Assembly (NCBI GenBank): GCA_004335835.1
Contig: RWJK01001656.1
Span: forward strand, 9,113 to 73,112
Direction of reading: 5' to 3'
Source of the DNA: Scenedesmus sp. ARA3
Taxonomy: Eukaryota > Chlorophyta > Chlorophyceae > Sphaeropleales > Scenedesmaceae
DNA: 64,000 nucleotides
In this document: in pieces, positions 49,964 through 62,452 of the stretch
Layout of the letters: each line of letters starts with the position of its first letter
Position numbering within the stretch: position 1 is the first letter of the stretch
The notes under the pieces: model-generated
Databases searched by the model: none
What the model was told of the DNA's origin: nothing
What the model saw: the letters and a program-made list of their open reading frames with translations, nothing else
Program-made: the position numbers and the translations under genes

Positions 49964-52572
49964 AAGCAGAAAGGCCGCCGAGACGTGGAAAGGCTGCATC
50001 AGCAGGTATTTGCACTAGCATTGAGCTCGGCTATCCGAACAACGCAGGCACCAAATGATTCTGAAAGACTGCAGACTTTGCTGTGAACACTGCCACACAT
50101 GCAGGCAAGGCTGGCACGCTTTGGTGTTGGTGATCATTGAACTTTGAAGTCTGTGCATGTTTGGGCCTCATGGCTTGACTTTGCTTGCATAGGCTGCATG
50201 TAGCATGGCTTTAGGAAACGACCATGAACTGTGTGGCGCGCGGCGCCTGACGCTGGTGCTCAGCATCAGGCTGAGGGGTTACTTGTGCCCGGCAGCTTTG
50301 ATTGCGATTGTGTTGCCCGCATGACAGTTGTTTTGTGTAAGGTTGCAGCAGCGTGTATGTCTATGTCAGCGTGGCGGCTGGTATTTGATTTGCCTGCACC
50401 AGATTGCAGCCATGCAGACAAGTTTTGGCATGCCTTCTTTGCCTGACTCAGGAGGCAGCTTGGGATGCCAATCAGTGCACACTGCAGCTTGATGCATGAA
50501 AGCATCGGAGAAGGGTGGATTTGTGGTGGTTTGACCCTTGCCTTGGCATTGTTTTGTGCACGGCTTGTGTTGTGTGCTAATAGACATGCAGCCAACTTGA
50601 CACCTCTGGTACGGCATATGCACCTGGCAGTCTAGATTGATCTGGCATGCATTTCATGGATTGTACTTGCACTCGTGCGCCGGTCATTCCTCCCAGTCGC
50701 TAGTCTGCTGCCAGTCCAGCAACAGTGGTTGCGCAACTCCAGCATGGTGAGGCGGTCCGTTTGATGAAAATGAAGAAATGACACACCAGTGTGGCCATTT
50801 TCAGCAGCTTTTGTCCAGTTTAACCTGAGTGCATCAAGGTGGAGCGATGTCCACCTCAGGCACTTTGTCCTGGCAAGCCCTGGCATCACCGTGCAGTGTC
50901 AGCAGCAGCGCTGTTTCAGCATGGGGCTGCCACAACCAGCACCTCGCTGCAGCTCATGCACTTCCAGACGTAACCTAAGAACCATCATAACTATTTGCTG
51001 GAAGTTGGTGGCGGTTGGTGACGACAAAAAGATGGCGGGAGAATGACGTGGCAGCTGCAACACCGTCGAAGTAACATGCCCCCTGCTCGCCAGGGTACAT
51101 CAGGGCTTCCCGCAGTGACGTACTTACAGGCGGGGTTGGTGTACGGTGCTTCACTGTCACTGGCTTCCGGCTGTCTAATCCTAGGACGCGCCCTATGCTC
51201 GCTTGCGAGCTGCGGGAATGTGCCCTCATCGGCAGATGCACCAAAGTCCAATTCCCGAGCGGACTGGATGGCAAACGAGGCCAAGGGCCTCAGGTGCAAA
51301 TGCTGGTGAGTGGAGGGTCTTTGTTCTTGCTGAACTGAGCAACATTGACCGTAGATTGGCTACTGTTCTTGCTCACATGGCAGCTCTCTCCAAAAGCTGT
51401 CAACAGCATGCTGTCACAGTTAAGATGTTACAGGACGAAAACGATCGACACGTGTAGCTCAAACGACTAGCTCATTGCGCAACCGTCTGATCCATCAACC
51501 ATCAGCAGGACCAACCAGTATTGTCCCTCTCACTAGTGAATCTAGCGCACTGGCAAGCTGCTCCGACATGCACCGCTAGTCCTGTCTACACTGTAGGCAG
51601 GCCAACAGACGTAACACTGTCTGTGACGCAACCAATGCCTGACAGCAAGTCACACAGTGACACAAATTCATATGCTACAACACTCACAGCAGCCAGCCAC
51701 GGCAGCGGCAGCGCACCACGGCAAGCAGGGTACCCTGCTGACCGGTCAGCGCTTGTGCTGCTCCACTAACACCGTCATTGACCAATGCTGCACACTCTGC
51801 AACCATGAAGAAGCATCCCTCACAGCAAATCATGGTAGGCAACTTTGTTGCCCGAGCGCACAGGTTTTGAGGTTCCAAACCGAACACCCATGATACACAA
51901 ACACAGCATGTTCAGAAGCCAGTCAATTCTGCGCCTCACAGCAATCAGAGGAGCATCCAACTTCAGCCAGTCAAGTGATTTGTGGTTGTGTTAGCACTGC
52001 ATGCATACATGCATCAGCTGGCGGAGGATTACCAGTAGTAAACAGCATCACTTCAATTAACTGTCCAGCTACTGCCAACCCAGCATACATCCAGGCATGT
52101 GGTGCAGTTGAGCAGCAAACTTCTGACAATGCCAGCAAACACGACCAAGAACAACTGCAATAAATACTGTCTTCAGGTGATCAATGCCATTCAGTGGTTG
52201 ATCACCGTCACAAGCTGTAAAGCAAGCATGTGAGCATACGTATGGTGCTGCAGTGTTCAAGTCCTTTCTGGACATGTCATGACTGCTGGCGCAAGATATA
52301 CACGTTAGCAAATGACCACAAACCTGACAACCCTTGATGATGGCGTCAGCATTCCACCCACTCAGCAGCAGGCTTCACAAGCCAATCACACCGACCCTAC
52401 GACCACAAACCCCAGCAACATACACAACCCTCAACAAACGCACTTTGCAGCATCGATGCAATACAGCGCACCCGCTCACTCATCTGGCTTGGCCAGCAAC
52501 CAGCCCTGCTGGTGGCAAGCAAGCAATACCATCACCACGATTGGGTTGCAACCCAGGCAGATGCGCTCATGT
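49964..52572. other. Convergent intergenic region, 2.6 kb
   Basis: Between the dehydrogenase and the permease. A TGTAA at 50336-50340 could be the dehydrogenase poly(A) signal. Several 80-100 codon frames exist but none has a family signature or exon-like neighbours. Confidence 0.6.
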
Positions 52573-55500
52573 TCACACTGTGTTGGGGCCATCAAACCAC
52601 TTCCTAGCAGACAGCACCCACCAGCCAATGCTAAACAGCAGTACACCCGCCACTGTCACGCCAGCATAGTTCAGGTTGACGTGGGTGACGGGGTATGCTG
52701 TCGGCAGCACAAACAGCACTGTGAGGAACGCCACCCACAGCAGTGCGATGACAGCCACTGGCACGCCTGCCCTGCCCAGGTGCACAGGGCCTGGTTTGAA
52801 TGTGTTGGAGCCGTTGACCAGCCTGAAGAAGATAGGGATGGCGTAACCTGCGGGGCGCAGCAGCGGCACGTATGGTACAGCATGCAACGTGTGTACATGC
52901 ACTTTTGGTGGCATGTAACTGAGAGGAGGAGCCTCCTGTGGCAGCTGGCTACCAAGCAATCAACTGGCGCCCCTATGCTCTGCACCACCCCATGCATGCC
53001 CATGCTGATTGCCTCTACAAACACATACTGAGCACCCCATTCTTAACTTGTTCAAGCGTACTCACTTATGTACAGCCCGATAGTGGCCAGGCTTGTGATG
53101 GCCGCAAACGCCACTGTTGAGCCCAGCATGGGCAGGCCCAGCAGGAAAGCGGCTGCCACCATCACCCAGGTGGAGGCCACGGGTGTGTCGGAGATGCCAC
53201 TCACACGCGCCAGCCACCTGCAGATGGGCAGCAGACATATACACCAGCGTCAGCGCCGCAGCTGTCGCTGACTGAGTGTGCAAAAGGCAGGAAGCCAAAG
53301 GATCAAAATCTTGTTGATATGCTAGCAACAGCTGCGCTAGTCAGCAGACCAGAGCGTTGGCCGTCAAGTTTCAAACAGCCCTGTTTCTAGACAAGCTATA
53401 TTATGGAAAACAACTATCCTACGCACCTGTGGCCTGGCACTGCCTTGTCGCGTGCAAAGGACCACAGCGTGCGGCTGTTGCCCGTGACGCTGCTCATGCT
53501 GCAGAAGAGCTGCGCCACCAGCGGCACGCACAGCAGCGCAGCTGCACTTCCACGCGCAAACGCCTCATTGCCGCTGCCGCTGCGCGCCATGAATGCATCC
53601 AGCACGACTTGACCGACGACAAAGGTGCCTCCTGTGGCGTTGGCTGGGTCGAGGAGTGTTGAGGGGTCTTGGATGCTAAAGGTGATGGCCAGCAGGTAGA
53701 TGAAGCCCACCAAACCTGCAGGTGCATGTGCATGTGTTTCTTGTGTGAGTAAGGCGATGCGTGCAGCATGTTGTACAGTGGCGTTGATGTCAAAAGCGTC
53801 GGTGCAGTGGCTGCACGGTAGCAGGGACGACACAGCCAGGCTGTTTCACAGGATATACCGTCGCTGGCTGGAATCAGGCAGCCATGGGCGGCGAAACACA
53901 CGCACCAAGTTCAGACAGCTGGTCAAGGACGACAGCGTCGCTGCTGCTGCTGGCGCTGCTGCTGCTGGCGCTGCTGCTGCTGGCGCTGCTGCTGCTGGCG
54001 ATGCTGCTGCTGTTGCTGCTGCAGCTGCCCTCACCTGAGATGACCACCGTCATGAAGATGCCGAATGGCGCCACCTTGGCTGCGTTCCTGCTCTCTTCCG
54101 CCATCTTGCCGGATGCATCGTAGCCTGCGCAGCATCAAGGCAAAGCACCACACCAAGCAGGGCAAGGCAGGGGCTGAGGAGGCGCAGTGCCGGAAGCAAG
54201 TGTGTTGTTGCTCACGCTGCAGAGCACTGCCATGCAGTACGCAGGTGCATCGAGCAGCACAGCTCCCTCTACCAGCAGAAGGCTTGTTTTGCGCTTCTGC
54301 GCGTTTTGTGCAACCCTTACTTCAACACATTGCCGGCTACTGACCAGGGGCAGCATGCAGCATGGTGGCACCCAAACCGCAGTGAAGCATCAGACCGCAC
54401 TGCCTGTCCATCGCTCAAACCCCTTCTCACTCCAAAAGTCTCCCTCAGCCTCACCTGTGAGCGTGAACATGCTCATGAGCAGGCCCAGCAGGTACACATA
54501 CGCGTGGCCAGGCACGCCGGAGCTCTCGGCTGCATTGAAGGCGCCAAACACGTAGCTGCCGCTCTGTCGCGTTGGCGCAACCGCCAACAGCACGATCGCA
54601 AACACCACCGTGCCCAGGCAGTGCCATGCCACACTGATTCCATCCAGGAATGACACCACTCGCACGGTGCAGGTGTTGACAACGCCAGCCCACAGCAGGG
54701 TGAGGCCATAATACAGCAGTAGCATCTTAGGGCTAGCTGCAGGAAAGGTGCTGCCAGGTGGCAAAGCAATCAGAATCACGTTTGCGAGCGTTGTGGCAAA
54801 CGTGTACACGATGCCTGCGGTTACAGCTGCCTCTCCTGTCAGGTTGAGCCAGCCCGCAAGCCATGCGGCGAAGGCCCTGTGCTTGGGGCCTGCGAGCTGG
54901 TAGGTGTAGAGGTAGACGCCGCCGGCTGAGGGAAATGCGGAGCAGATCTCAGCCAGGCTGCAGCAGCAACAGCAGCAGCAGCAGCAGCGGCATCAGCATG
55001 CAGGCAGAAAAGCTAGTGGTGCTGATGTGTAGGTAACGGCTTGCCGGCTGGCCGCAGGCTGCAGTTGCTTGCTGTTATGTTGCACGGCTCGCTGCGATGG
55101 TTTCAGCACAAGCGGTGTACTGCTGGCGACCAATTGCAGGAGCCAGTCATCACTTGCTTCTGGCCCGTCAGGCGTTGTGCCGCATTGCAGCTACCCCTGC
55201 TGCCTCATCTTACCTGGCCGCCACGGCGCATATGAACAGCACTCTGACGGTCTTTGTACTGCAGCAGGCCAACACACAGGCATCCCTTGCTGTTGTCCCG
55301 TCAGGCCGCTGCTGACTCACCTGGCTGCCACTGCGCATGTGAACAGCACGCTGACGAGCCAGCCCCATGTGATGACAACAGGGCCTCCATAGGTGAAGCC
55401 CAGCGTGTACAGCCCAGTGAGGCCCGTGAGGATGCTCACAATGGTGAATGCCATGCCTGCAGGACACACACATAGGCATCGTTGGATTTTGTTGGAGTTT

Positions 55501-56136
55501 GTTGCGAGACATGAAGACTGGGTTGTTGCATGAGGGACCGGTACCGGTGAAGGGCAACTGCCGCTCATTAGTGGGTAATGCAGTGTTGAGTAACCACCTG
55601 ACATGGTGACGCTTTGTCGCCTCCTGGCAGAGCTGACCGCGTTCAGCTGCAGCCACTTGCTGCATGCCACTCAAATGCTGAAAAAGCTACTGCTGGCCTG
55701 CATGCAGAGCTGCTACAGCATGCACTTTTCTTTGTCATCACGCACCAAAGTTTGTGTAGTAGCCCATGACACGGTTGAGCTGCGGTGGTGACACAGCGCA
55801 ACTTCATCAGTGCTTGCTCGCTCTGCAACACTCTGCAAGCCGTTGAGCATTGCTGATGCAGCTGATCGTGATTGTACTGCTACATGCTGCAGTCTGCTGC
55901 GACTGGTTCTATCCAGTGAACTCGCTACCAATCAGTGGCTGGCATGTGGCACCTGCTTGCCCTGGCCAGGCTGGTACTGGCACAGCATGAGTGGGGCAGC
56001 TATGTGTTCGTGCACGGTCTGAGTAAAAAACTGGCTTATTTACCTCTCGTTTGTAACCGAGTGCTTCCAGCCTGGCATCATCCTGTGCATAGATGTCAGA
56101 GCCTTTGGCCCTGCTGCTTTGTGAGTCGAACCGCAT
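52573..56136 (-). CDS. Amino-acid permease, APC family (BAT1-like)
   Basis: Polytopic amino-acid transporter. Exons: 56136-56044, 55779-55746, 55456-55321, 54957-54455, 54124-54035, 53715-53427, 53217-53066, 52847-52573; 523 residues, phases agree. The N-terminal DARLEALGYKRELNR fits the DxxRLxELGYKQEL motif of fungal/plant BAT1/GABA permeases. TM1 AFTIVSILTGLTGLYTLG has the unwound-helix Gly pattern, followed by SLAEICSAFPSAGGVYLYTY, EAAVTAGIVYTFATT, SMFTLTGYDASGKMAEE (the conserved TGYDAS-E motif), FCSMSSVTGNSRTLWSFARDKAVPGH, and WLARVSGISDTPVASTW. About 12 membrane segments. Substrate and membrane not determinable from sequence. Confidence 0.92.
53937..54030. repeat. 15-bp tandem repeat near a permease donor
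   Basis: Units of GCTGCTGCTGCTGGC on +, i.e. GCCAGCAGCAGCAGC in gene sense, occupying the start of the intron after the exon ending 54035. Confidence 0.9.
54961..54991 (-). repeat. (CTG)n (gene sense) abutting a permease acceptor
   Basis: Nearly pure tract ending at the CTGCAG acceptor of the exon starting 54957. Confidence 0.88.
55204..55249 (-). repeat. Exon-edge echo in permease intron 3
   Basis: Copy of 55312-55356, the exon end VLFTCAVAAS plus donor; the echo keeps a usable GTAAGA donor and the preceding frame. Confidence 0.87.
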
Positions 56137-56601
56137 GGCCGCATCGCCAGACCAAGCCTGAGAGGCATGACCACTGACATCCTGCAAGCATTGTTGATCG
56201 GTCAACGTGTGCCGCAATCTCTGTGCACACGTCCATGAGGGCCCCATCGCACTATCATGCTGCAAACCCTACAGGCGTCTTGGCTGGCATTGCGTGCTCA
56301 AACGGGTAGATCATTGCTTCTTTCTGAGTCTCACCAATGCCTTTTCATAGTCCACTGCTGTTGGGGCCATGTCAAGCAACCCGGCAAAGCCTTTCAAATG
56401 GAGGCCGCGTCTTCAGTCGCGCTAGCACAGCAGCTGTTAAGAACCTCTTGCTCCGCAAAAATAAACGGTAAAAAACCCACGTCAACCTCTGCCACCGGAG
56501 GGTTATGCTAGGGTTGCCAGAAACCTGTCACTTTGAGGGGCTGACAAGCCAGTGCTCTGGCGCACAGGCATCGTCCCAAAGGCGGGCCTCACTCGGCCAG
56601 C
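56137..56601. other. Permease promoter and AFG1 3' spacer
   Basis: 465 bp between two minus-strand genes. No motif or gene recognised. Confidence 0.5.
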
Positions 56602-58349
56602 TTATAACTCGACGACAGCACACAGCTCTGCGAGCCGAGAGCTTGCCCGGTGGTACATCAGGACCTCCTCTGGCAGCAGCGCCGAAGGCAGCTGAACAGC
56701 AGGCTTGCTGCTGCTGCCACCGCTTTCACCAGCAGCTGCACCCAGGTCATCCTTCACATGCTCGTTGCCTCCAGCTGTAGCTCCATACTCCTGCAGCAGC
56801 GCATGATCAGCAGCGTCTAATTTACTTTCCAAGTCGACTACGTCAGATGACAGTCATCGGATGTCAACGGACAGCTAATTGCCACATCATCAGCATCACG
56901 CAGCAATCGCGATGCATCATGGCTCAGACTCCAGCAGCACTACATGTCATGACAAGCATGCCCAGTGACTACTGTAACAGCACAAGTTTGCACACCGTAC
57001 CTGCACCAGCTGCTGCACGTCCAGCCGAGCATCTTTGGCCCTGCCCAGGTTTGGGTTGACTCCTTGCGCTGCTGCTGCTCCCAGCAGCGGCAGGAACACC
57101 TCGTGCGGCGTCACCTGCGCTGACACACACAGCTTGAACGAGCCAGGCCTCACTGTGTGTGCCTCATACCTGCATGGCAGCAGCAGACAGGTGCAGTGTG
57201 CTCAGCAGCATGTGCTTAGCGCGTGACAAAAGATGCCTCAGCGAGCCAGGCATCGATGTGTGGGCTTTGAACCTGCAGGAACTAGAGCTGGTGACAATGG
57301 CAGTTGCTGACATCTGAGCCACCTCATTGTGCTACCTGACGCTCAGGCAAGGTACCAAGCTGGCATTAAGGCAAGTGCATCCTCTTCTCACAGCAGCTGT
57401 ACATCTGTTGCAGCACTAGCCAGGCCACCACCATCCTGTGCTGCTGCTGTACTCACGCCACGTCCACAAACGTGACCAGCCGCCTTGCCTCGTCCCGCTG
57501 CTGCGGCTGCAGCTGCGGCAGCCCCGACAGCAGCAGCACAGGGCAGGCGCGCACCAGCGCCAGATAATCGTTGGCCGACAGCGCCCCTGCATGCTCCAGA
57601 GACTGCCTGCTGCCGCCGTTGCCGCAGAGCTGCTCAAACGTAAACAGCGCTGCTTCAATGTGACTATCCTTGTGCTGCTGCTGAGTCTGGCCAGCACTGT
57701 CTGCTGTGGTGTTGACTTGTGATACACTACCTAGACTGCCCCCAGGTGGTGACAGCAGCGCCTGTGGCACCCACAGCTGGCGTCCAAAAGGCAGCTGGAC
57801 ACTGCCAGGCCTGTTGCCTGCCTCTGCAGCAGCACCAACAGCAGCATGCAGCTCCGCAAGCTGCCCTGCAAGCTGCTGCCAGTGCTGCTGCAGCTGCTGC
57901 TCAGCGCGCGCGCCAACCCACCAAGCCCCTGCACCTGCAGCTGCAGCTGCGAGTGGTGCATTAGTGTTGCTGCCGCCGCCGCTGCTGAGCTGCTGCTGAG
58001 AATGCTGGCTTCCACCTTGCTGCTGCTGCATTGCGTGTTGCACAGCGTGCTGTGCGCGGTAATCCCTGCCGCCTGCTACCTTCAACTGCAGCACCCGCTC
58101 GTCTATCAGCCTGATAAACGGCTCGAAGTACTTCCTGCTCAGGCCTCCTTTGTATAAGTCCCTTGCCGGCCTATTGCTTGTGAAGCAGACCATGCAGCCG
58201 TGTGCCAAGATCTGCCCAAACAGCCTCGAAAGTAACATGGCATCTGCCACGTCAGTGACGTGCAGCTCATCCAGGCACAGCAGGTCGCTGCCTGCTGCTG
58301 CACCGCGTGCAATGACCAGCAGCGGGTCCTCTGGCGGGGTGGCATATCT

Positions 58350-58400
<51 letters not shown>

Positions 58401-59173
58401 GCAGTGCAGACATGCGCTGGATGTCAAGTCAGGTTGTAAGGCATGCAGCGCAGCTGCCAGCAGTACAGCAGTATAGCAGAATCCTGCATCGCCGCGTCCA
58501 ATCCAGTGCACATCCGTTTGCACTGAGCCAGTTACTTGATCATCAACGGCATCCTGCTGAGGCATGGCTTGCATACAGCAGAACCAAGATATATGCGAAG
58601 GTTGTGTTCAACAGACAAGTGTGCAGGTCATCGGGCCAAGGCCTTAGCTGGTAAGCTGCAGGCTCACCTATACACTGGCAGGCCAGCACGGCTGTGTGTG
58701 ACTACCTTTGGCAGCGACTGCATCAGCAGCAAACAACAGCAGCGTAAGAATAAGAATGCCAGGGCAGCAGCAGGAGCAGCGTGGGTTGAAAAGACGCACC
58801 AATCTCTGAGCAATGCAAATGCAATAAGACGAAGCACAGCCATGCAGCCCCACCTACGCATGGTGCCCAGCTGCGTTGCAGGGCATCTCCATCTGACGAT
58901 TTAACACTGCATGCAACGCCTGACATGGCACATCACAAGCACCTCATCCTGTCACCACACTGCACCTGATAAAACAAGCTGTGGCTGACCTCTTTCACAG
59001 CAATGCACGCATCATGCACCATCAGCAGCAAACAACAAACAGGCGAGCTGCGGCCCCACCTGCTGCAGCTGGTGCAGCCGCTCATGCACCGCCAGCATGA
59101 ACTCATGGTAGTGCAGCCGGTGGCTGCGCAGCGGCGCCTCCAGCTGCTGCTGCTGCTGCGGTATCGCCTCCAC

Positions 59174-59217
<44 letters not shown>

Positions 59218-59960
59218 GCTCCGGCACTGTTGCTGTGACGCTGCCTGGCAGTGTGTGCATGAACATGTCCATGAGCATCGTCTTGCCTGAGCCCACAGGG
59301 CCCCATAGGTATGCACCCTGCACCACAGGCTTGCTGCTTGCAGGACTTGCTGCTGCTGCTGCTGCTGCTGCTGGGTCATGCCCAGGGCTACTGCCACCGG
59401 TAGATGTGGAGGACGCAGGTGTGCCAGCTTCGGGTTCGCCAGCACTGCTGTCTGCAGAGGCATGGCCTGCTACTGCTGCTGCTGTATGTGAAGGTGCTAC
59501 TGACTCAGTGTTGGCTGCACCTGTTGCTGCTGCTGCCCTGGCTGCTTGTGCCGCTGCTGCTGCCCGTGCTGCAGCTGTGAGTGCCAAGCTCTCCTGCAGG
59601 AGCTGCAGCGCTTGTACTGCAGCAAGCTGGGTGCCATCAGGCTGCAGCCGGCCAGCAGCCAGCAACCTGCAAGGTGCATACAGAACACATACCAGGAACA
59701 GCAGGTGCTGTATAATTGCTGTTGTGAAGTGGTGTGTAGCTGGATGGTACGTGTGGCACGGAACGCGCAACAGAGAAGCAAGGCATGCATGTCTACACAG
59801 CATGTACTGCATGGTCTCACCTGTGGTACTCTGCTAGTATGCCACCAGATGGTTGTGATGTGAAGGAAGCTACTTGGGGTGATGAAAAACAAGCCCGCTG
59901 TAGGTGCTGGCCTAGTTTGCTGCCAGCAGCAACGGCTTGGACAAGGGACCTGATCTGCAT
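56602..59960 (-). CDS. AFG1: AFG1/LACE1-family ATPase, mitochondrial
   Basis: P-loop ATPase of the mitochondrial inner membrane/matrix involved in turnover of respiratory-chain subunits. Exons: 59960-59821, 59666-59060, 58328-57457, 57169 to about 56994, 56837-56602; about 676 residues. ATG at 59960 gives a presequence with MQIRSLVQAVAAG and a RACFSS cleavage-like site. Conserved order: EYHRLLAAGRLQPD, Walker A GPVGSGKT, HYHEFMLAVHERLH, DPLLVIA, Walker B-like LLCLDELHVTDVADAM, SNRPARDLYKGGLSRKYFEPFI, LSANDYLALVR, RRLVTFVDVAYEA and a C-terminal EEVLMYHRASSRLAEL. Ala-, Ser- and Gln-rich insertions lie on both sides of Walker A. Exon 3 must start at the AG before GACCCG (58328), not at the CTG-adjacent AG at 58348, to keep frame. 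The last join is tentative. Confidence 0.9.
57242..57277 (-). repeat. Exon-edge echo upstream of an AFG1 exon
   Basis: 36 bases resemble 57139-57174, the start of the exon YEAHTVRPGS with its acceptor, in the preceding intron; more diverged than the others. Confidence 0.6.
58349..58400 (-). repeat. (CTG)n (gene sense) before AFG1 exon 3
   Basis: About 16 units running into a CAG at 58348, 20 bp before the frame-compatible acceptor. Confidence 0.9.
59181..59216 (-). repeat. Exonic (AGC)n polyserine tract of AFG1
   Basis: Encodes about 13 consecutive Ser residues between the Walker A region and HYHEFM. Confidence 0.9.
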
Positions 59961-60321
59961 GTTCCTAGTGCAGGGTCCTTGATACTCAGAGACTACACCT
60001 GCTGCAACTGTGCTGCGGTGCCATTTGCATGCACTTTGGCTGCTGAGCCGCGCTCTTAGCTCACAAATGCACGTCAAGGGTTCTGGTGACCAGCAGTCCC
60101 AGGTAACACAGTTACTTCCGCGAGCATGACCTGACTTCGCGCACAAGAAGCCACCTGCAACGGCGCATGTGACCACTAAGAACCGCTTCTACGACTTGAA
60201 GTGTTGCTGATTGGCCAGCACGCCACCTGTGCACTGTTTCGTGTTACGGTACACCTTGGTGGGCCGTTCGGCATAGCTGGAAGGACACCTGTATAAAAGC
60301 AAGCAACTAAATTAAACAGAC
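59961..60321. promoter_or_regulatory. Divergent promoter region AFG1 / unknown gene
   Basis: 361 bp between start codons. A TATAAAAG at 60292-60299 lies only 22 bp before the + strand start codon. Confidence 0.6.
60292..60299 (+). promoter_or_regulatory. TATA box candidate
   Basis: TATAAAAG, a good consensus, but so close to the ATG at 60322 that a leader of only a few bases would result; the real start could then be downstream or the box fortuitous. Confidence 0.45.
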
Positions 60322-61693
60322 ATGGCAACCGCAGCGTCGCTACAAGGTCACTTTGATGAGATATTGTCCCAGGCAGCAGTGCTGCCCCTGGCAGCAGCCC
60401 CCAGGGGCTTTACACAGCTGGACGTAGCTAGCCTAGCTGACGGCCCCGAAGCAGCAAGCAGAGTGTCCAGTACCCTTAGCAAAGCCGCAGCAGGCTTGCA
60501 GGAGTGTCAGATATGCGGCTGCAGGTGCAGCACTGGCCAGTTAGGCTTCCTGGTGACTACTCAGCTGGACTTTGCTGCCAGGAGTGTGAAAGCAGCAGCT
60601 GGGCAGTTTGCCTGCGAGCTGTGCAGGGCGCTGAGCAGCCCAGCGCTGCTGCTGGAGCTGTCTATGCCAGTGCCGCAGTCCGAAGACTTCACAAGGTGGG
60701 CAGCACTGGGTGCAGTGCCATGACATGTGCCCATGTATGCTGCCGGCATGAGTAGCGTGCGTGCATGCTGAGCGTACCTACAAAGCACGGTGGCTATGGC
60801 TATGGCTAGGGTGGTGCCAGCTTATCCACTCTGCTTGCAGCCACACTGCTCGTGTCTGCTGCTGCAGGGCTGATCAGCTGCGGGAGCTGTACATGCACTT
60901 TGCTGCAGTCAACGCAGCGCCAGCAGCCATCACGCGCAACCCAGAGGCACTGTCTCTCTGGGTGCAGGAGCTAGCCACGCGGGCCTACAGCATGCACATA
61001 GTGGCTAGCAGCCTCAAAGGATGGCAGCTGCATAGCCCAAGTGGGCGGCTGGTGCAGCCGGGTGCAGCAGGTGCTGCGCTGCAGCTGCTGCAGGAGCTGC
61101 TGCATAAGCAGGGCCCCAGCAGCAGCAAGGCTGCGAAGGCCTCAGCTGGCAAGCGGCAGCAGCAGCAGCAGCAGCAGCAGCAGCTAGAGGCGGCAGCATC
61201 AAAGCCTGCCAAGCGCAAGTCACTAGAGGCGGACCCTGCTGCAGCGGCAGCAGCAGGCAGCAGCAAGAAGAAGGCGAAGAAGCAGCATGCCACGCCAGCA
61301 GCAGCTACGCCTGTAGGAAAGCATGCTGTTGTGCAGCAGGGGGAGCTTGCCCCCAAGCAGGCGAAGACGCCAAAGCAGCAGAAGCAGCAGCAACAGCCAT
61401 CTGCAACCCCCAAGCAGCAGCAGTCTGAGCGGACACCAAAGGTCCAGAAGCAATTTGAGCGGACACCCAAGGCAGAGACTCCAGAACGGTCAGCAGCAGC
61501 AGCGACAGTGCACAAGCAGCAGCAGCAGCAGCAGCAGCAGCAGGCAGGCCGCAGCAGCAGTAAGATGGCCAAGCCCAGCAGCAAGCTGCAGGCAAGCCGC
61601 ACCGCTGGCGGCACGGCAGCACCAGCAGTGCCCTTCAAGACGCCACAGGCAGCGAAAGCCAAGAAGGCAAAGCGGCGCTTGTCGGCTGAGTGA
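60322..61693 (+). CDS. Unrecognised Lys-rich protein with two CxxC motifs
   Basis: Two exons, 60322-60695 and 60868-61693, join in phase to give 399 residues. Start MATAASLQGHFDEIL is in good context. Residues about 60-110 contain CQIC and CELC about 38 residues apart, the spacing of a possible zinc-binding treble-clef or ribbon. Residues about 125-200 form an Ala/Leu-rich helical segment (QLRELYMHFAAVN, SLWVQELATRAYSMHI). The rest is a Gln/Ala/Lys-rich tail with KRK, KKKAKK and KKAKRR clusters, suggesting a nuclear or nucleolar protein. I do not recognise the family and give no function. Confidence 0.72.
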
Positions 61694-62452
61694 AACCTGT
61701 GACCGCATGAACTTGTGTTCACAATGGCTTTAGCTTTGACGGTTGTTGTGCATATCTTGCAAGCGGCCCTACACACAACTGCTCTGCGTGCTGCTGGACA
61801 AGCAGTTTATGCAAGCGTGCGTCAGGTGTGGGACTGGTGTGTTGGTAACACCCTCACGTTGCAACGTGAGCCCAATTGGGTCAAATCAATAAACACGTTA
61901 CAAAGTTCGGATGGTATGACACATGAACCGCGCCTGCCGCTGCTTGCCTGCTTCAACAGAGGCAAGAAGCAGGCAGGGCAGGATGGAGCATCCCTGTAGA
62001 AGCCTTCTAATAAATGCTCCCATATAGGCGGCCAATGAGATGCTCATTGAGTAACCACCTCACCATCATGCACCTGTACACATCCTCTATGGAGGTTGGC
62101 TAATGCAACAGGCAGGGGACACCCATACTGCCCCGAGTTGGGACAGAAGAGGCACGAATATTGATACAAGGCAAGCAGGCCAAGCACACCACAGGCAACA
62201 GCAACGACACGGCATGTACATCTGCAACTGTCGAACCAACTTCAAGACGGTCAAGCACTGTTGGGGCGTGCCAGCGCCATGCAAAGCAAGAACGCACCGT
62301 GGCCAGACGTGCAGAGTGAGTGGACATGTGCATTGTGTCCACTGGGCTTCTGCGCATTTGGAATAGCAACTAGAATGCAAGTGTCAGGACTGCTGGCCAT
62401 CATGGCATCAGCCGCCGCTGCTGTTAGGCTCCCACGTTACGACCGTCAGCAA
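61694..62452. other. Convergent intergenic region
   Basis: 3' ends of the unknown + gene and the membrane protein on -. An inverted CTCACGTTGCAACGTGAG palindrome at about 61853-61870 could form a hairpin. No gene seen. Confidence 0.5.

Noticed and set aside
58347..58348. AG directly after the CTG tract as the AFG1 exon 3 acceptor
   Set aside because: Joining there shifts the frame relative to exon 2; the AG 20 bp downstream gives the conserved DPLLVIA in frame.
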